DNA from: a virus | Reading direction: 5' to 3' (one strand) | DNA length: 64,000 nucleotides | IMG/VR virus record: IMGVR_UViG_3300049491_000357 | Span: 1-64,000 of that record | Made by a program: the position numbers and the translations under genes | Shown: one piece after another, positions 35,901 through 43,900 of the stretch | How positions within the stretch are numbered: the first letter of the stretch is position 1 | How the letters are laid out: the number at the start of each line of letters is the position of its first letter | Notes under the pieces: generated by a model | Databases searched by the model: none | Told to the model about the DNA's origin: nothing | The model's input: only the letters and a program-made list of their open reading frames with translations

Positions 35901-36434
35901 GATGAGGCTCTCGTTGATCCGGAAGTACCCCGTTGTCCCACCAGGCGAGGACGACGCGTAGAGGTTGAACCCTAGAAAGTCAGGGGTCGCAGTGATATTG
36001 CCCGAAGACCCACGGATTGGGAGAGGGATGGCGGAAAGCAGCGTGACGGTATTGCGGTTCCTACGAGCCCTAATCCCGCTAGGAATCTGAACCCCTACAA
36101 GCGAGATCTCCCGGACACGGGTAACGTTTACCGTAGCCGCAGGTGAGATCTTGCCAAGGATGTCAATGACCCGAAACTGAATGGTATTAACCCCAAGATC
36201 AAGGAGTTGCCCCTCAGGGTAGACGTTGGGGTTAGGGAAAGTGAACTTGTCGAGGTCCAGTTTGATGAGGTTAGGGTCTGTGACAAAGGCGCCCCCATTA
36301 ACACTCACCTGGATGGTAGCGATGTTCAGCTCGACTTTACCGTAGACAAAGATTGCCTCCTGGTTCGTCGAAAAGACGAGATTTGTAGTATAGCCGGAGC
36401 TATCGCGAAATTGGATTTGCGGTGTAGTGGCCAT
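32985..36434 (-). CDS. Baseplate wedge protein, Baseplate_J/gp6-like
   Basis: A 1149-residue protein from ATG 36434. Near residues 440-600 it has the Baseplate_J pattern: PIPAGSFVST, a strand of the form VRFRIGGSYII, ELTVDISAEAIGENGNRPAGSIKSI, then NTEATVFGTDIQSNAELAAW. In gp6 of T4 and gpJ of P2 this domain forms the ring of wedges around the hub. The N-terminal 400 residues add Ig-like strands (VNGGAFVTD..) and a helical segment LWFLLDFIHRSQSFLTLLQI; the C-terminal 350 residues are mixed, ending in FAAAAVEFLSLGELTITYSEVD. The family length is usually 300-660 residues, so this is a strongly enlarged version. It follows the gp25-like gene by 3 bases, the usual gp25-gp6 order. Confidence 0.84.
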   Translation of the reverse strand: MATTPQIQFRDSSGYTTNLVFSTNQEAIFVYGKVELNIATIQVSVNGGAFVTDPNLIKLDLDKFTFPNPNVYPEGQLLDLGVNTIQFRVIDILGKISPAATVNVTRVREISLVGVQIPSGIRARRNRNTVTLLSAIPLPIRGSSGNITATPDFLGFNLYASSSPGGTTGYFRINESLITEADSTFEEDVLSTTTEKTTWSDGKLQNLRIVVQEEDEFENVLGTRLDVVEDVSAYFDSIRFTSTVESYVITKFSKFVHDRAGGAGIINSDQFVNVNSALPLYYVFTGVYFDPSTSQEIETPYSQEVLGTPLTLDTSIRDLPSRQRLQIVTDYVTAIVRVNQAITLNPGSTTRDVSIDPFSSEADRLWFLLDFIHRSQSFLTLLQIDDANGDGISDPVSASSYKTALRAAVGYTSDEATQNLINQQFDKLAKNVNKDRLPGRAAVGQAVVYTPTRPTADIPIPAGSFVSTETDTVNNLPAVRFRIGGSYIISAANADAYYNFNTKLYELTVDISAEAIGENGNRPAGSIKSINIPGVLVKNTEATVFGTDIQSNAELAAWCILSFASVDTGTEGGYYQTAAEQSGIIKAKVVKSGDSLMMRDWDPIRKKHIGGKVDLWVQGLRERTITENFAFQFEIARDILCQVIDLLTLTFRVLDSRVTPQNPIIEILNNPAQGLGVRNATLGADYDLTGVIILDYNTFRINTAIPQPVTFIDDVILADYRFRSINKFFFTFQPVRRVVSVVGAVSGPLVPNSNYLLYKTEDPLLEGESTIAKDYLQVTQFAGKPSGSQFTVNDEQHVLIGFVQEPLDSIGINTKTIRVFNQARTVEYNGPETTLPDFDIVEGTATKPAKIVRTASSVIANGQLVSVDYVHDENFNVTYVINDLLQQLQQVVNVRRHVTADVLVKQTIDNPIDIETTVQLLKGATKDRTDPGIRSNVSIDLDKRLIGQGAAQSDVINAVDSSAGVDFEIVPLAKMAYSDGSRRIREGILSTHVRLATLDIGAQRAYILTNPLTSPTTDGGGLPTEHHGVFQDDVAMTMASVLTSVASGPNQAYIIGADGAVINGYSDDATLTAAGFTTPEARAAERLRRTANHIVVALVATVLPPDDPGNHSYACSYVVRGDKGAKDFAAAAVEFLSLGELTITYSEVD

Positions 36435-36437
36435 ACA

Positions 36438-37577
36438 TCATCCAGTGAGTGCGTACTTCTGAAGGGATTCTCGGAAAATCCCTTGAGCCTGGGTGGACCC
36501 AAGAAGGTCGTGGGGCAGAGGGACCCTGACCCCGCGATCAATCTGAACGGGCTTCTGGGACCTGTTCTGTACAGTGGTATTGATGAAAATGACCGTGGGG
36601 TCTTGCTGGCTTTGTTGTAGGTCAACCGCCAGCAGACGAAAGGGAAACTCTTCGTCTGTAACGATTTGGCCCACAGCATCTTCCTGCTGCCGCTTGATGC
36701 TTTGCCACCGATTGAAAGCTGTGTAGATATCCGACACGATGGTGTTCTGAAGGATGCCCCCCATCGTGAGCTTCTTACCGATTGACTCGGAAATGATCGT
36801 CCCATACCAGGTGTAGAATGGGTTCGTGCCTCGGACTGTGTAGAAAAGTTTGAGGTGCTCTTGGATGAGGAGCGCTTCGTCCGTTACCTGGATAACCTCC
36901 CCTGTAGTCCCGTAAACCCAGTCGTTCTCAACCCCCAGCCCACCACAACGACGGCACTCCTGCTGAAGTGTCACGTAGTTGATCTCAGCGTAGTCCCCAA
37001 ACCCCTTCAAGGGCTCGTCAAATACAATGAGGCGTGTGGGTCGATCAAGGAGCGTGTTGGGGTCGTTAATCAACGTCCACCCCGGTACTACCTGCTTACC
37101 TCGCCAGTGTCTGGTGGTGGGGATCCCCAGAACAGACGCCAAAGGGGAGTCGGAGGGGATAAAAGCCGTTGCTTGTTTCCCCTCGCGGTCGGTTTGGAAT
37201 CCTACCCTACGTTCATCGACGAAGAACTGGGCCCCACGAATCTGAGCTGAAAGTTGGGCCACAATCAGCTCGGGGGTGATCTTCAAACCCCCGTTGATGA
37301 CCGCCACCTGCATCGGACCCTCATTGACCTGAATCCGGAATGTATCCGAGACCCCTGTTTGAACCTTGTAGGGGCCCTCTTTCGATCCCACCGTACGGGC
37401 TGGCGTAGCAACCCCCGGAGAAGGCACAGTGATCGCGCTGTTCAACCGAACCTCAACCGAGTTGGAAGAGGAAATCGGTCGTAGAGGTTGCACCACAGTA
37501 CCTGAGGCATCGAGGTAGATTGCTTCCTCGACAACCCGATGAGGGCAGACCTGGTCCAGCTTTCGATCGTAGCTCAT
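36438..37577 (-). CDS. Baseplate wedge candidate with gp25-like C-terminal domain
   Basis: A 379-residue protein from ATG 37577 with an AGGAGAG ribosome binding site. The last 140 residues (LKLFYTVRGTNPFYTWYGTIISESIG.., a helix with DIYTAFNRW, then EEFPFRLLAVDLQQ and VIFINTTVQNRS) follow the gp25/gpW plan: Pro-Phe turn, glycine-rich loop, helix, two strands. The adjacent downstream Baseplate_J-like gene supports this. The N-terminal 230 residues are unusual and beta-rich. C11-x-H13 and CRRC (208-211) could form a zinc site. The start MSYDRK resembles the MTYDRR start of two small genes near 5 kb. gp25 assignment is tentative. Confidence 0.66.
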   Translation of the reverse strand: MSYDRKLDQVCPHRVVEEAIYLDASGTVVQPLRPISSSNSVEVRLNSAITVPSPGVATPARTVGSKEGPYKVQTGVSDTFRIQVNEGPMQVAVINGGLKITPELIVAQLSAQIRGAQFFVDERRVGFQTDREGKQATAFIPSDSPLASVLGIPTTRHWRGKQVVPGWTLINDPNTLLDRPTRLIVFDEPLKGFGDYAEINYVTLQQECRRCGGLGVENDWVYGTTGEVIQVTDEALLIQEHLKLFYTVRGTNPFYTWYGTIISESIGKKLTMGGILQNTIVSDIYTAFNRWQSIKRQQEDAVGQIVTDEEFPFRLLAVDLQQSQQDPTVIFINTTVQNRSQKPVQIDRGVRVPLPHDLLGSTQAQGIFRESLQKYALTG

Positions 37578-38314
37578 ACAGTCTCTCCTGGATCAATCGC
37601 CCCTGTGGTGCCTGTGTCTCTACCGTAAAGGTCATCTGGAGCACGATCAGGTCCAGCAGCATATGGTTTGAAGGGAGCGTAGATTTTCTTCCCCATCGCA
37701 TCCTTGCCCTTGTCATCGTAGATGGCCCGATAGACAGGATCGTTGATAAGGTCGGTGATAAGCTTGAAAACGTTTTCAAACGACCCCTCTACATCGCCTG
37801 CCGAAGCAACAAGAGTCAAGTAGTTGATCTCATCCTCAAGTTGCTCAGCATAGTCGACCGCCTTTCGGATCTTGTGTTCTAGGTAGTCCCTGCGAAAGTC
37901 GATCGTGTCATCCAGCCAAGCTCTTGCGTTTTCCATCAGCTCAGCAGACTTAGCGTCAGCCAGACCAGGCTTAGGCAAAACCTCCCCATTGGAGAGGAGC
38001 TGAGCAGGCGTCCCTTCGTCCCCAGCAAGCAGGTAGACCGCTTGTGCTTTTGACCTGATGTTGAGGTCAAAGAACGGGTCACCCCCCAGGACTTCGTATG
38101 CCGCCACCAGTTTTCCGATGTAGCTGGTGTCGTCAGGAACATATGTGGTGGGGACACCCCCTGAATCGAAGGCAAAGGCAAGAGAACCCACCCGAGTCTG
38201 CTCAAAAGCCAAGTGGTTGATCCTACCCGCCAAATCGGCCTTCTGGGCACGTGCGAACGCCACAAACCGTGTGAACAGGCTCGAATTGAACGTTCCCTTA
38301 AAATCCCAAGCCAA
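37574..38314 (-). CDS. Baseplate-region protein, helical, unknown family
   Basis: A 246-residue protein that begins at TTG 38314 with a GAGGAG ribosome binding site 7-8 bases upstream; no ATG lies nearby in frame, so the TTG start is well supported. Its stop overlaps the next start (ATGA). The N-terminal 50 residues (SSLFTRFVAFARAQKADLAGRINHLAFEQ) and residues 110-200 are helical, including a charged helix FRRDYLEHKIRKAVDYAEQLEDEINYL with coiled-coil spacing. The C-terminus is Gly/Pro/Asp-rich. No known baseplate family recognised; position between a large virion protein and a wedge gene suggests a structural or assembly role. Confidence 0.7.
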   Translation of the reverse strand: MAWDFKGTFNSSLFTRFVAFARAQKADLAGRINHLAFEQTRVGSLAFAFDSGGVPTTYVPDDTSYIGKLVAAYEVLGGDPFFDLNIRSKAQAVYLLAGDEGTPAQLLSNGEVLPKPGLADAKSAELMENARAWLDDTIDFRRDYLEHKIRKAVDYAEQLEDEINYLTLVASAGDVEGSFENVFKLITDLINDPVYRAIYDDKGKDAMGKKIYAPFKPYAAGPDRAPDDLYGRDTGTTGAIDPGETV

Positions 38315-38355
38315 GGCTGAACTCCTCGGTAATAGTAAGCGTACAAGTGGGATCG

Positions 38356-40695
38356 TCAGAATATCGCCGAAAAGGCAGCCTCAAATGCAGCGACATCGAC
38401 AGCTAGGTAAGCCAACGTGATGCTGGCTGTGTAGCCGCTTGGCCCAGAGGGGGGCTCGTTTTGAGCCACGTCCAGTGCATCGAACCACTGCCCCACATCT
38501 CCGGTGAGCCCCGTCACAGACAAGAAGTAAAAGCCAGCGGAAAGGCTCTCGATGTAGTTCAGGATTTCAATGAGGAACTGAATGAACCGCTCAAGCACAT
38601 CAATTTTGCGGATCAACAACTCAATAAACGCCTTCAGCTCCTCAATGACCCCCTTGAAGGCATCATACAGGGCTTGGATTTTGGCCAATAGGTCATAGAG
38701 CAGTTGGCCTGACCAAGGCAAGATATCCCGAAGAAGGCTGAGCTGGATCCAGTTGGGAGGGACACCCTGGTACCCCAGAGCCAACAGGTAGTTTACAGCT
38801 CGTAGGACATTCTTACGGACGATGGGGTCACTGAAGGCTGACCCATAGGTTGCTGCGGTGTTTTGGTCTACTGTTGAAGTCCCAAACACATCGGTTGAGA
38901 ACACATCCGTCTCAAGTGCTGCTGAAGCGGCCTTTCCAACAGCGCTCTGTTCGAAGTCAACCTTCGTCAAAGCAAAGACAACTTGCTCCAAGGTAGTCAG
39001 ACCAGTGAGCGTTCCTCCTGTGGTCGGCACACCGGCAGGCAGATTATTCTGCATGAGTTGCCGGAAATTCTCCGCGAGGGTCGAGTCCACCTCAAGGAAG
39101 ACTCCCGCGAACTTCACCGCAAGACGTGCCGCTGCGTACCGAACTCTTTTCAACTGCCAAGGCATCTGGGGTAGTTGACCCGTTGCCGGGTTCGCAACGT
39201 ACTGTACAGACCCCAACTGGCCATCCAGGTCAATGACGGGCACCGAGGTGTAAGATCCAAGGGCCCCCGCCAAAGTGGTCAGGGAGTTCCGGCCGATGTC
39301 CGTAGTGGTCAGCGGAGGGAGAGGATCACCGTTGGCCGCAAACTGCGGCTTATACACAGTGTACCCCTGGGCATCCAAAACGTCATGCCCCAAAGCGTCC
39401 TTCAAAGGTGTTGCTGGGGGGAGAGGGAGATGGAAGTTGAGACTGAACGCGGTCAAGAAGAGGCGCCGAAGGACCTCAACCACATCGAACTTGGGATTGA
39501 ACTTGGGTACCTTACCCCTGACGATCGGGGAAGGTCGACCAACAATGACGGGATCATTGGGGTCTTTGGACGGCCACTCAAAGTACAACGTACCCCCATC
39601 GTTCATATTGGGGGTGATAGCGGTCAAGGGGTAAGAAAGACTCCCAATCGAAGCATTTTCAGCGAAAGACAAATTACCGCTGTATGCCCTGACACGATAG
39701 AAGTAGGTCTTGTCCACTTCGACATTGGTGTCGATGAAGCGGAATGTCCCGAGTTGACCCAAGAAGAACGAAGCAGGGTTGTTTCCAGGGGAGATAACAG
39801 CATACGCCTGGAATTTAATGAAGGGGTCCCCGTTTTGGTCCTTGACTTTGACCTTCCTTGGGATCTGTTTGTTGGCAGGCACCCCAGGAGCTGGACGAGG
39901 ATTGATGAACCCCGTCATCACAGTCCCAGTGACTTGGCCCGCCTCAGCCGGGTCTCCAATCTGATCTGAACGAACCTCGTTGTTAAGAGGGATCGCCGAA
40001 CGTTCAATGAGCCACTTAGGGGGAAAGAATTCTTGAGATAGTTCTGTGGCCAACCCCTGGAAGGCAGGGTCAGCGGACGGTAGATTCGTCGGCAAAGACC
40101 ACTCAATCGCCAGAGCCTTTACCTGATTCTTGAAGACCTTGGTGACGGCCAAGATTGGGTCACCCTTCTCCCCAACTGGAACCACCCTGACATTCGAGGG
40201 TGGTTGGTACTTGGGCTTCAAGAACTCCTGCCCGAAGAAGCGGAGGAGGATTTTAACCAGGGCAATCAGCTTAGCAGGGCCGTTAGCATCCGCGACGATG
40301 ACAACGTATCCGCCCTTGAGTGCCCCCGCGATGGGTTGCGGGCGGTTAAAGTCCTGAGCATCAACCAACGACCCCTTCCATCGGAGTTTGAACCGTTGGA
40401 AACCACCTGCATGCCGAAGAAGCTTGGGGTCGAGAAACAGGTCTGGGGTATCGAACAGAGCGTAGATGCCTGTCCGCTTCAAGGCTTCGATGAGCGTGTT
40501 GATCAGATTGAGGAGAGCCTCAAGAAGGGTCTTGAGAGGATTCCCAAAGTCCTTCAAAAACGCCTTGACCGTCTCTAGAAACGTTTTGATGACCTCCAGG
40601 TAGACCAAGAGGGTCTCAAGGATATTCCTAGCCTTTTTGAGCAGATCCTTCCCAGGGACCTGAATCGCTAGAGACTTCCAAGCGGGACCAGCCAT
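38356..40695 (-). CDS. Virion protein flanked by long amphipathic helices
   Basis: A 779-residue protein from ATG 40695, overlapping the previous gene by 28 bases. Residues about 18-75 form a long helix with Leu/Ile/Phe every three to four positions (LETLLVYLEVIKTFLETVKAFLKDF, LLEALLNLINTLIEAL). Residues about 670-725 repeat this style (LLYDLLAKIQALYDAFKGVIEELKAFIELLIRKI). The middle is beta-rich and includes an FN3-like strand pair (TYFYRVRAYSG near 340) and a proline-rich stretch. Such ends could form a helical bundle joining virion subunits or insert in a membrane edge. Lies in the baseplate block. Family not recognised. Confidence 0.72.
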   Translation of the reverse strand: MAGPAWKSLAIQVPGKDLLKKARNILETLLVYLEVIKTFLETVKAFLKDFGNPLKTLLEALLNLINTLIEALKRTGIYALFDTPDLFLDPKLLRHAGGFQRFKLRWKGSLVDAQDFNRPQPIAGALKGGYVVIVADANGPAKLIALVKILLRFFGQEFLKPKYQPPSNVRVVPVGEKGDPILAVTKVFKNQVKALAIEWSLPTNLPSADPAFQGLATELSQEFFPPKWLIERSAIPLNNEVRSDQIGDPAEAGQVTGTVMTGFINPRPAPGVPANKQIPRKVKVKDQNGDPFIKFQAYAVISPGNNPASFFLGQLGTFRFIDTNVEVDKTYFYRVRAYSGNLSFAENASIGSLSYPLTAITPNMNDGGTLYFEWPSKDPNDPVIVGRPSPIVRGKVPKFNPKFDVVEVLRRLFLTAFSLNFHLPLPPATPLKDALGHDVLDAQGYTVYKPQFAANGDPLPPLTTTDIGRNSLTTLAGALGSYTSVPVIDLDGQLGSVQYVANPATGQLPQMPWQLKRVRYAAARLAVKFAGVFLEVDSTLAENFRQLMQNNLPAGVPTTGGTLTGLTTLEQVVFALTKVDFEQSAVGKAASAALETDVFSTDVFGTSTVDQNTAATYGSAFSDPIVRKNVLRAVNYLLALGYQGVPPNWIQLSLLRDILPWSGQLLYDLLAKIQALYDAFKGVIEELKAFIELLIRKIDVLERFIQFLIEILNYIESLSAGFYFLSVTGLTGDVGQWFDALDVAQNEPPSGPSGYTASITLAYLAVDVAAFEAAFSAIF

Positions 40696-40946
40696 ATCAG
40701 TAAGGACCCATACGTGAGCTTGTCCAGTTTCCGACGGAGAAGGTCAAGCTCTGCATTCGAGACCTCGATCGTGCCCCGAACCACTTCCTTCAGTTTCGTG
40801 TGGATGCCAAATTCGTTCTTGAACTGCCATTGAGCCCGTGGGGGGTCGGCATTTTCTTCCGAGCCCGATCCCTCCTCCGTTACGGGAGGGATCTTTTCGG
40901 TGTCTGGAGACTCGTCCTCCAATGTGGGATCTTCTGGGCCACTCAT
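40668..40946 (-). CDS. Small acidic protein with hydrophobic C-terminal helix
   Basis: A 92-residue protein from ATG 40946 (a GTG at 40952 overlapping the upstream stop is the alternative). The first 40 residues are very acidic and Pro/Glu-rich (LEDESPDTEKIPPVTEEG), the middle has a helix KLKEVVRGTIEVSNAELDLLRRKLDKL, and the end YGSLLIWLVPLGSL is hydrophobic. It stops with TAG inside the next gene. A disordered acidic tail plus hydrophobic helix suggests an assembly factor or membrane-associated linker; no family recognised. Confidence 0.62.
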   Translation of the reverse strand: MSGPEDPTLEDESPDTEKIPPVTEEGSGSEENADPPRAQWQFKNEFGIHTKLKEVVRGTIEVSNAELDLLRRKLDKLTYGSLLIWLVPLGSL

Positions 40947-40948
40947 CG

Positions 40949-43900
40949 TCACACCGTTGTCTGCACTGAAAGGATCTTCAAAAGGTCGTTGTACAGTTTG
41001 GTTGTAGCCGCAATGCGGTTAGCCACAGCGCGCTGGATGACATACAAACTGCCTGTTTCAAGATTCGTTCTCGCGTCAATCCAAGCATACCTCTTGTCGT
41101 AGAGCTTGTCTCTAGTTTTCACGATGGCTTCAACTTTGACGACAGGAGAGGCTGTGGGGCTGGTTACCACTGCGGTTCGGGCCGCCACCGCTGCCGCCCG
41201 TACGGGCAAGGTAGTCGAAGACAAGGGGTTTGCGTAAATGAAGGGGTCGATAACCCCAGGAGGGACGAAGACATTGGTTGTAGCAGTGATGATCCCCAAA
41301 AAGCTCTGTGTGTCAGACGAAAAAGACTGAGCATCCGCTCGGATTTGGAAGAGGTCTTGAAGGGCCAACAGGCCCACCCCAAGAGTCTGCACGATGCGGT
41401 AGGTCACAGGACCAACGACAGGGAACGGGGTCGTTATGGTGAGCTGGGTGGGAGAAACGACAGAGTCCACCTGATAGAAGCCTGCATCAGCCCCCGTCTC
41501 AACGTAGACGAAGTGAGAAGCATTGACCCCAGCCGCGATGAAGTCCTGAGAGAGATCCGTTAGCGTCGATCCGGCCACATTACCGGGATTGAGGGTCGGA
41601 GTAAGAAGATCCGTTAGCACCCCGTACGTTGTTGGAGGTAGAGGGTGCCCCTCAAAGAATCGGTCAATCGCGATGCTGACCGCATCTACAACAGACGGAG
41701 TGATGTCGTGGTCATTCACGGTGAGCACGTTAACCTCGGTCAACGTAGCCCCAGAAACCGCACTCCAGTTGGAGTAGGTGCACAGATGGTTCGACACACG
41801 ATAATTCGTAGCCACCAAAAATGGCACGGGGTGGTCAAGCTGGAGTTGGGTGGGGGACAACCGAGCTACTACCTGACGGCGCACTCCGGCATTTGCTCCC
41901 GTCGTCAAAACCACCGTATGTCCAACCTGAATGGCAACGCTCAACCCAGGGTCATCCAAGGTCGTGGCCGACGGAAACGTTGCCGTACCTGTAGCGAGGT
42001 TGGTGGTTGCTGTGATGACTGCATTTCCTACCGAGCTAGGATTCGGGAAAGCTGAGTCCACCGTGACGGTAGTGGGACCTACAGCCGTGATTCTACGGAA
42101 ACCAGACCCTGCGTTTGGTCCGGTGATGAACTCCACCAGATCGAACACTTGAGGCAAGGGGGCCGGGAAGACACCCGTATAGGTCAAGACAGTGCCCGTC
42201 ACCCCCACCGTAACACCCACAAGCGTAGTTGGAGTGGTAGTGTCCGACAGTACCGACGCGATTGCAGTGGCCTCTAGGGTGAGAGCAGAGACCTCTTGGG
42301 TAGGAGCGGGGCTCAGGATTGGGATGCTTTGATCATTGCAGTCAGATCCAGTCCCCCCATACAAGGCCGGGAATTTGTACGGGGTCTTCGCAACCTGAAG
42401 GATCCCCACAGAGTCCATCTCTAGAAACTCGCCTGCGTTGGGAGTTTGGATCTGCAAAGGGGCAGGAACCAACGGGGTAGACCCGTCAAATGGCGGGTAT
42501 GGCTTCACATAGATGAGCTGCCCCTCATTTGAGTCCACCGCGATATCAAACCCCTGTCGATAGAGCTTCCAGTACACCGTGTCGGGGGTTAGTCCCGTAT
42601 TGCAGAGGTAAACCGTTGCCCCACGAGGGATGGGGATAGGAAGAGGCCCTACCTGAATCCGTTCCGGGGAAGCTAGTACAGCAGTCACCGTCAGAGGGGT
42701 AGCATCGGAAATCAAGACGACCCCGTCACGATTCGTGATGACCACCTTCATCCCGACAGCAAAGGAAGGCCGGAAGAACGTTGAGGTTCCTTGAGCGTTA
42801 TCGACAAATAGCGTGGTGTCGCCCGTTGCAGCGTCAGACGTGATGTGTGCTCTGGGGAGTCGTCGGTAGATCGTATCGGAAAGAGAAGTCAGAGACTTCT
42901 GGGCCAAGTCCTCGATCCTGTCTCCCGTGTTAGCTCCCGTGTTGGCCCCACCCGTAGTCACCCCAAAAAGATGGGCTTTGGCTGTTGGGTACAGACGAGA
43001 AAACCCGGAGGGCTGGTACAACGCGAGGTACGTGCCCACATACGTTAGAGCCAGGGGCGGAAAGGTAAACGTGACTGGATAATCCGAGATTTTGAAGACG
43101 TCATCAATCTCGTTCGTCACCGTTGCGTAGGAGGTCCTAACCGGATTGGTGACGCTCCCATCAAAACGAAAACGACCATTCACATCCCCAATGATCCGAC
43201 CGTCTTCGTCTTCGAGAACATCCTCAAGTCGATTCGTGTTGTCGTTGAAGAACTTGAGATATGACCGGCTCACATAGTCGACGTTAGCCATGTGTCCCTC
43301 AGTAAAGAACAGAGACTCTCGTCCTTGTTGGTACAACGTAGGGGTAGAGGCATTTGAGGTTGTAGGTCCACCAGAAGGGGAACTTCCTTGTGCACTCTGT
43401 TGCAACTCTTGCAGAACCTCCCCAGAGAAGTTCGTCAGAGTCTCAACCCGATAGTAGAAAGAGTCCTCTGAGACCAAGGAATAGTCAGCTTTGAGTATCT
43501 GTCCTTCCAGCCCGTTTGAACTAGAAGGTGTGATCAAAGCCACATAGCTTGCCCGCAAACGAACACCAGCTTGTACGATGCGGTACCCGGTGTACAGAAT
43601 GCTCAAAGACTCGTTTACCCGAAGCGTCTGAGCATAGGTCAGCGTTCCGCTGGCATCGAGTTTGTACTCTGACGGGCTGGACAGGATTTCCCCTGGCTGC
43701 CCTTCAGTCCGCCTGAAGACCGTCACCACCTCAGACCCCAAGGGGACGTTCTTCGTGAAGGCTTGGGTCACCCCATCCTCAATGATGGGCCGCACAGACC
43801 GCTTCAAAATCATCGAGTTTGGCGTGTACTGCCGCAGTGCATTCTGAGTGAAAACGACCGTGGTTACGCCATCTTTGAACGTTGCCCCAGACACGTAGTA

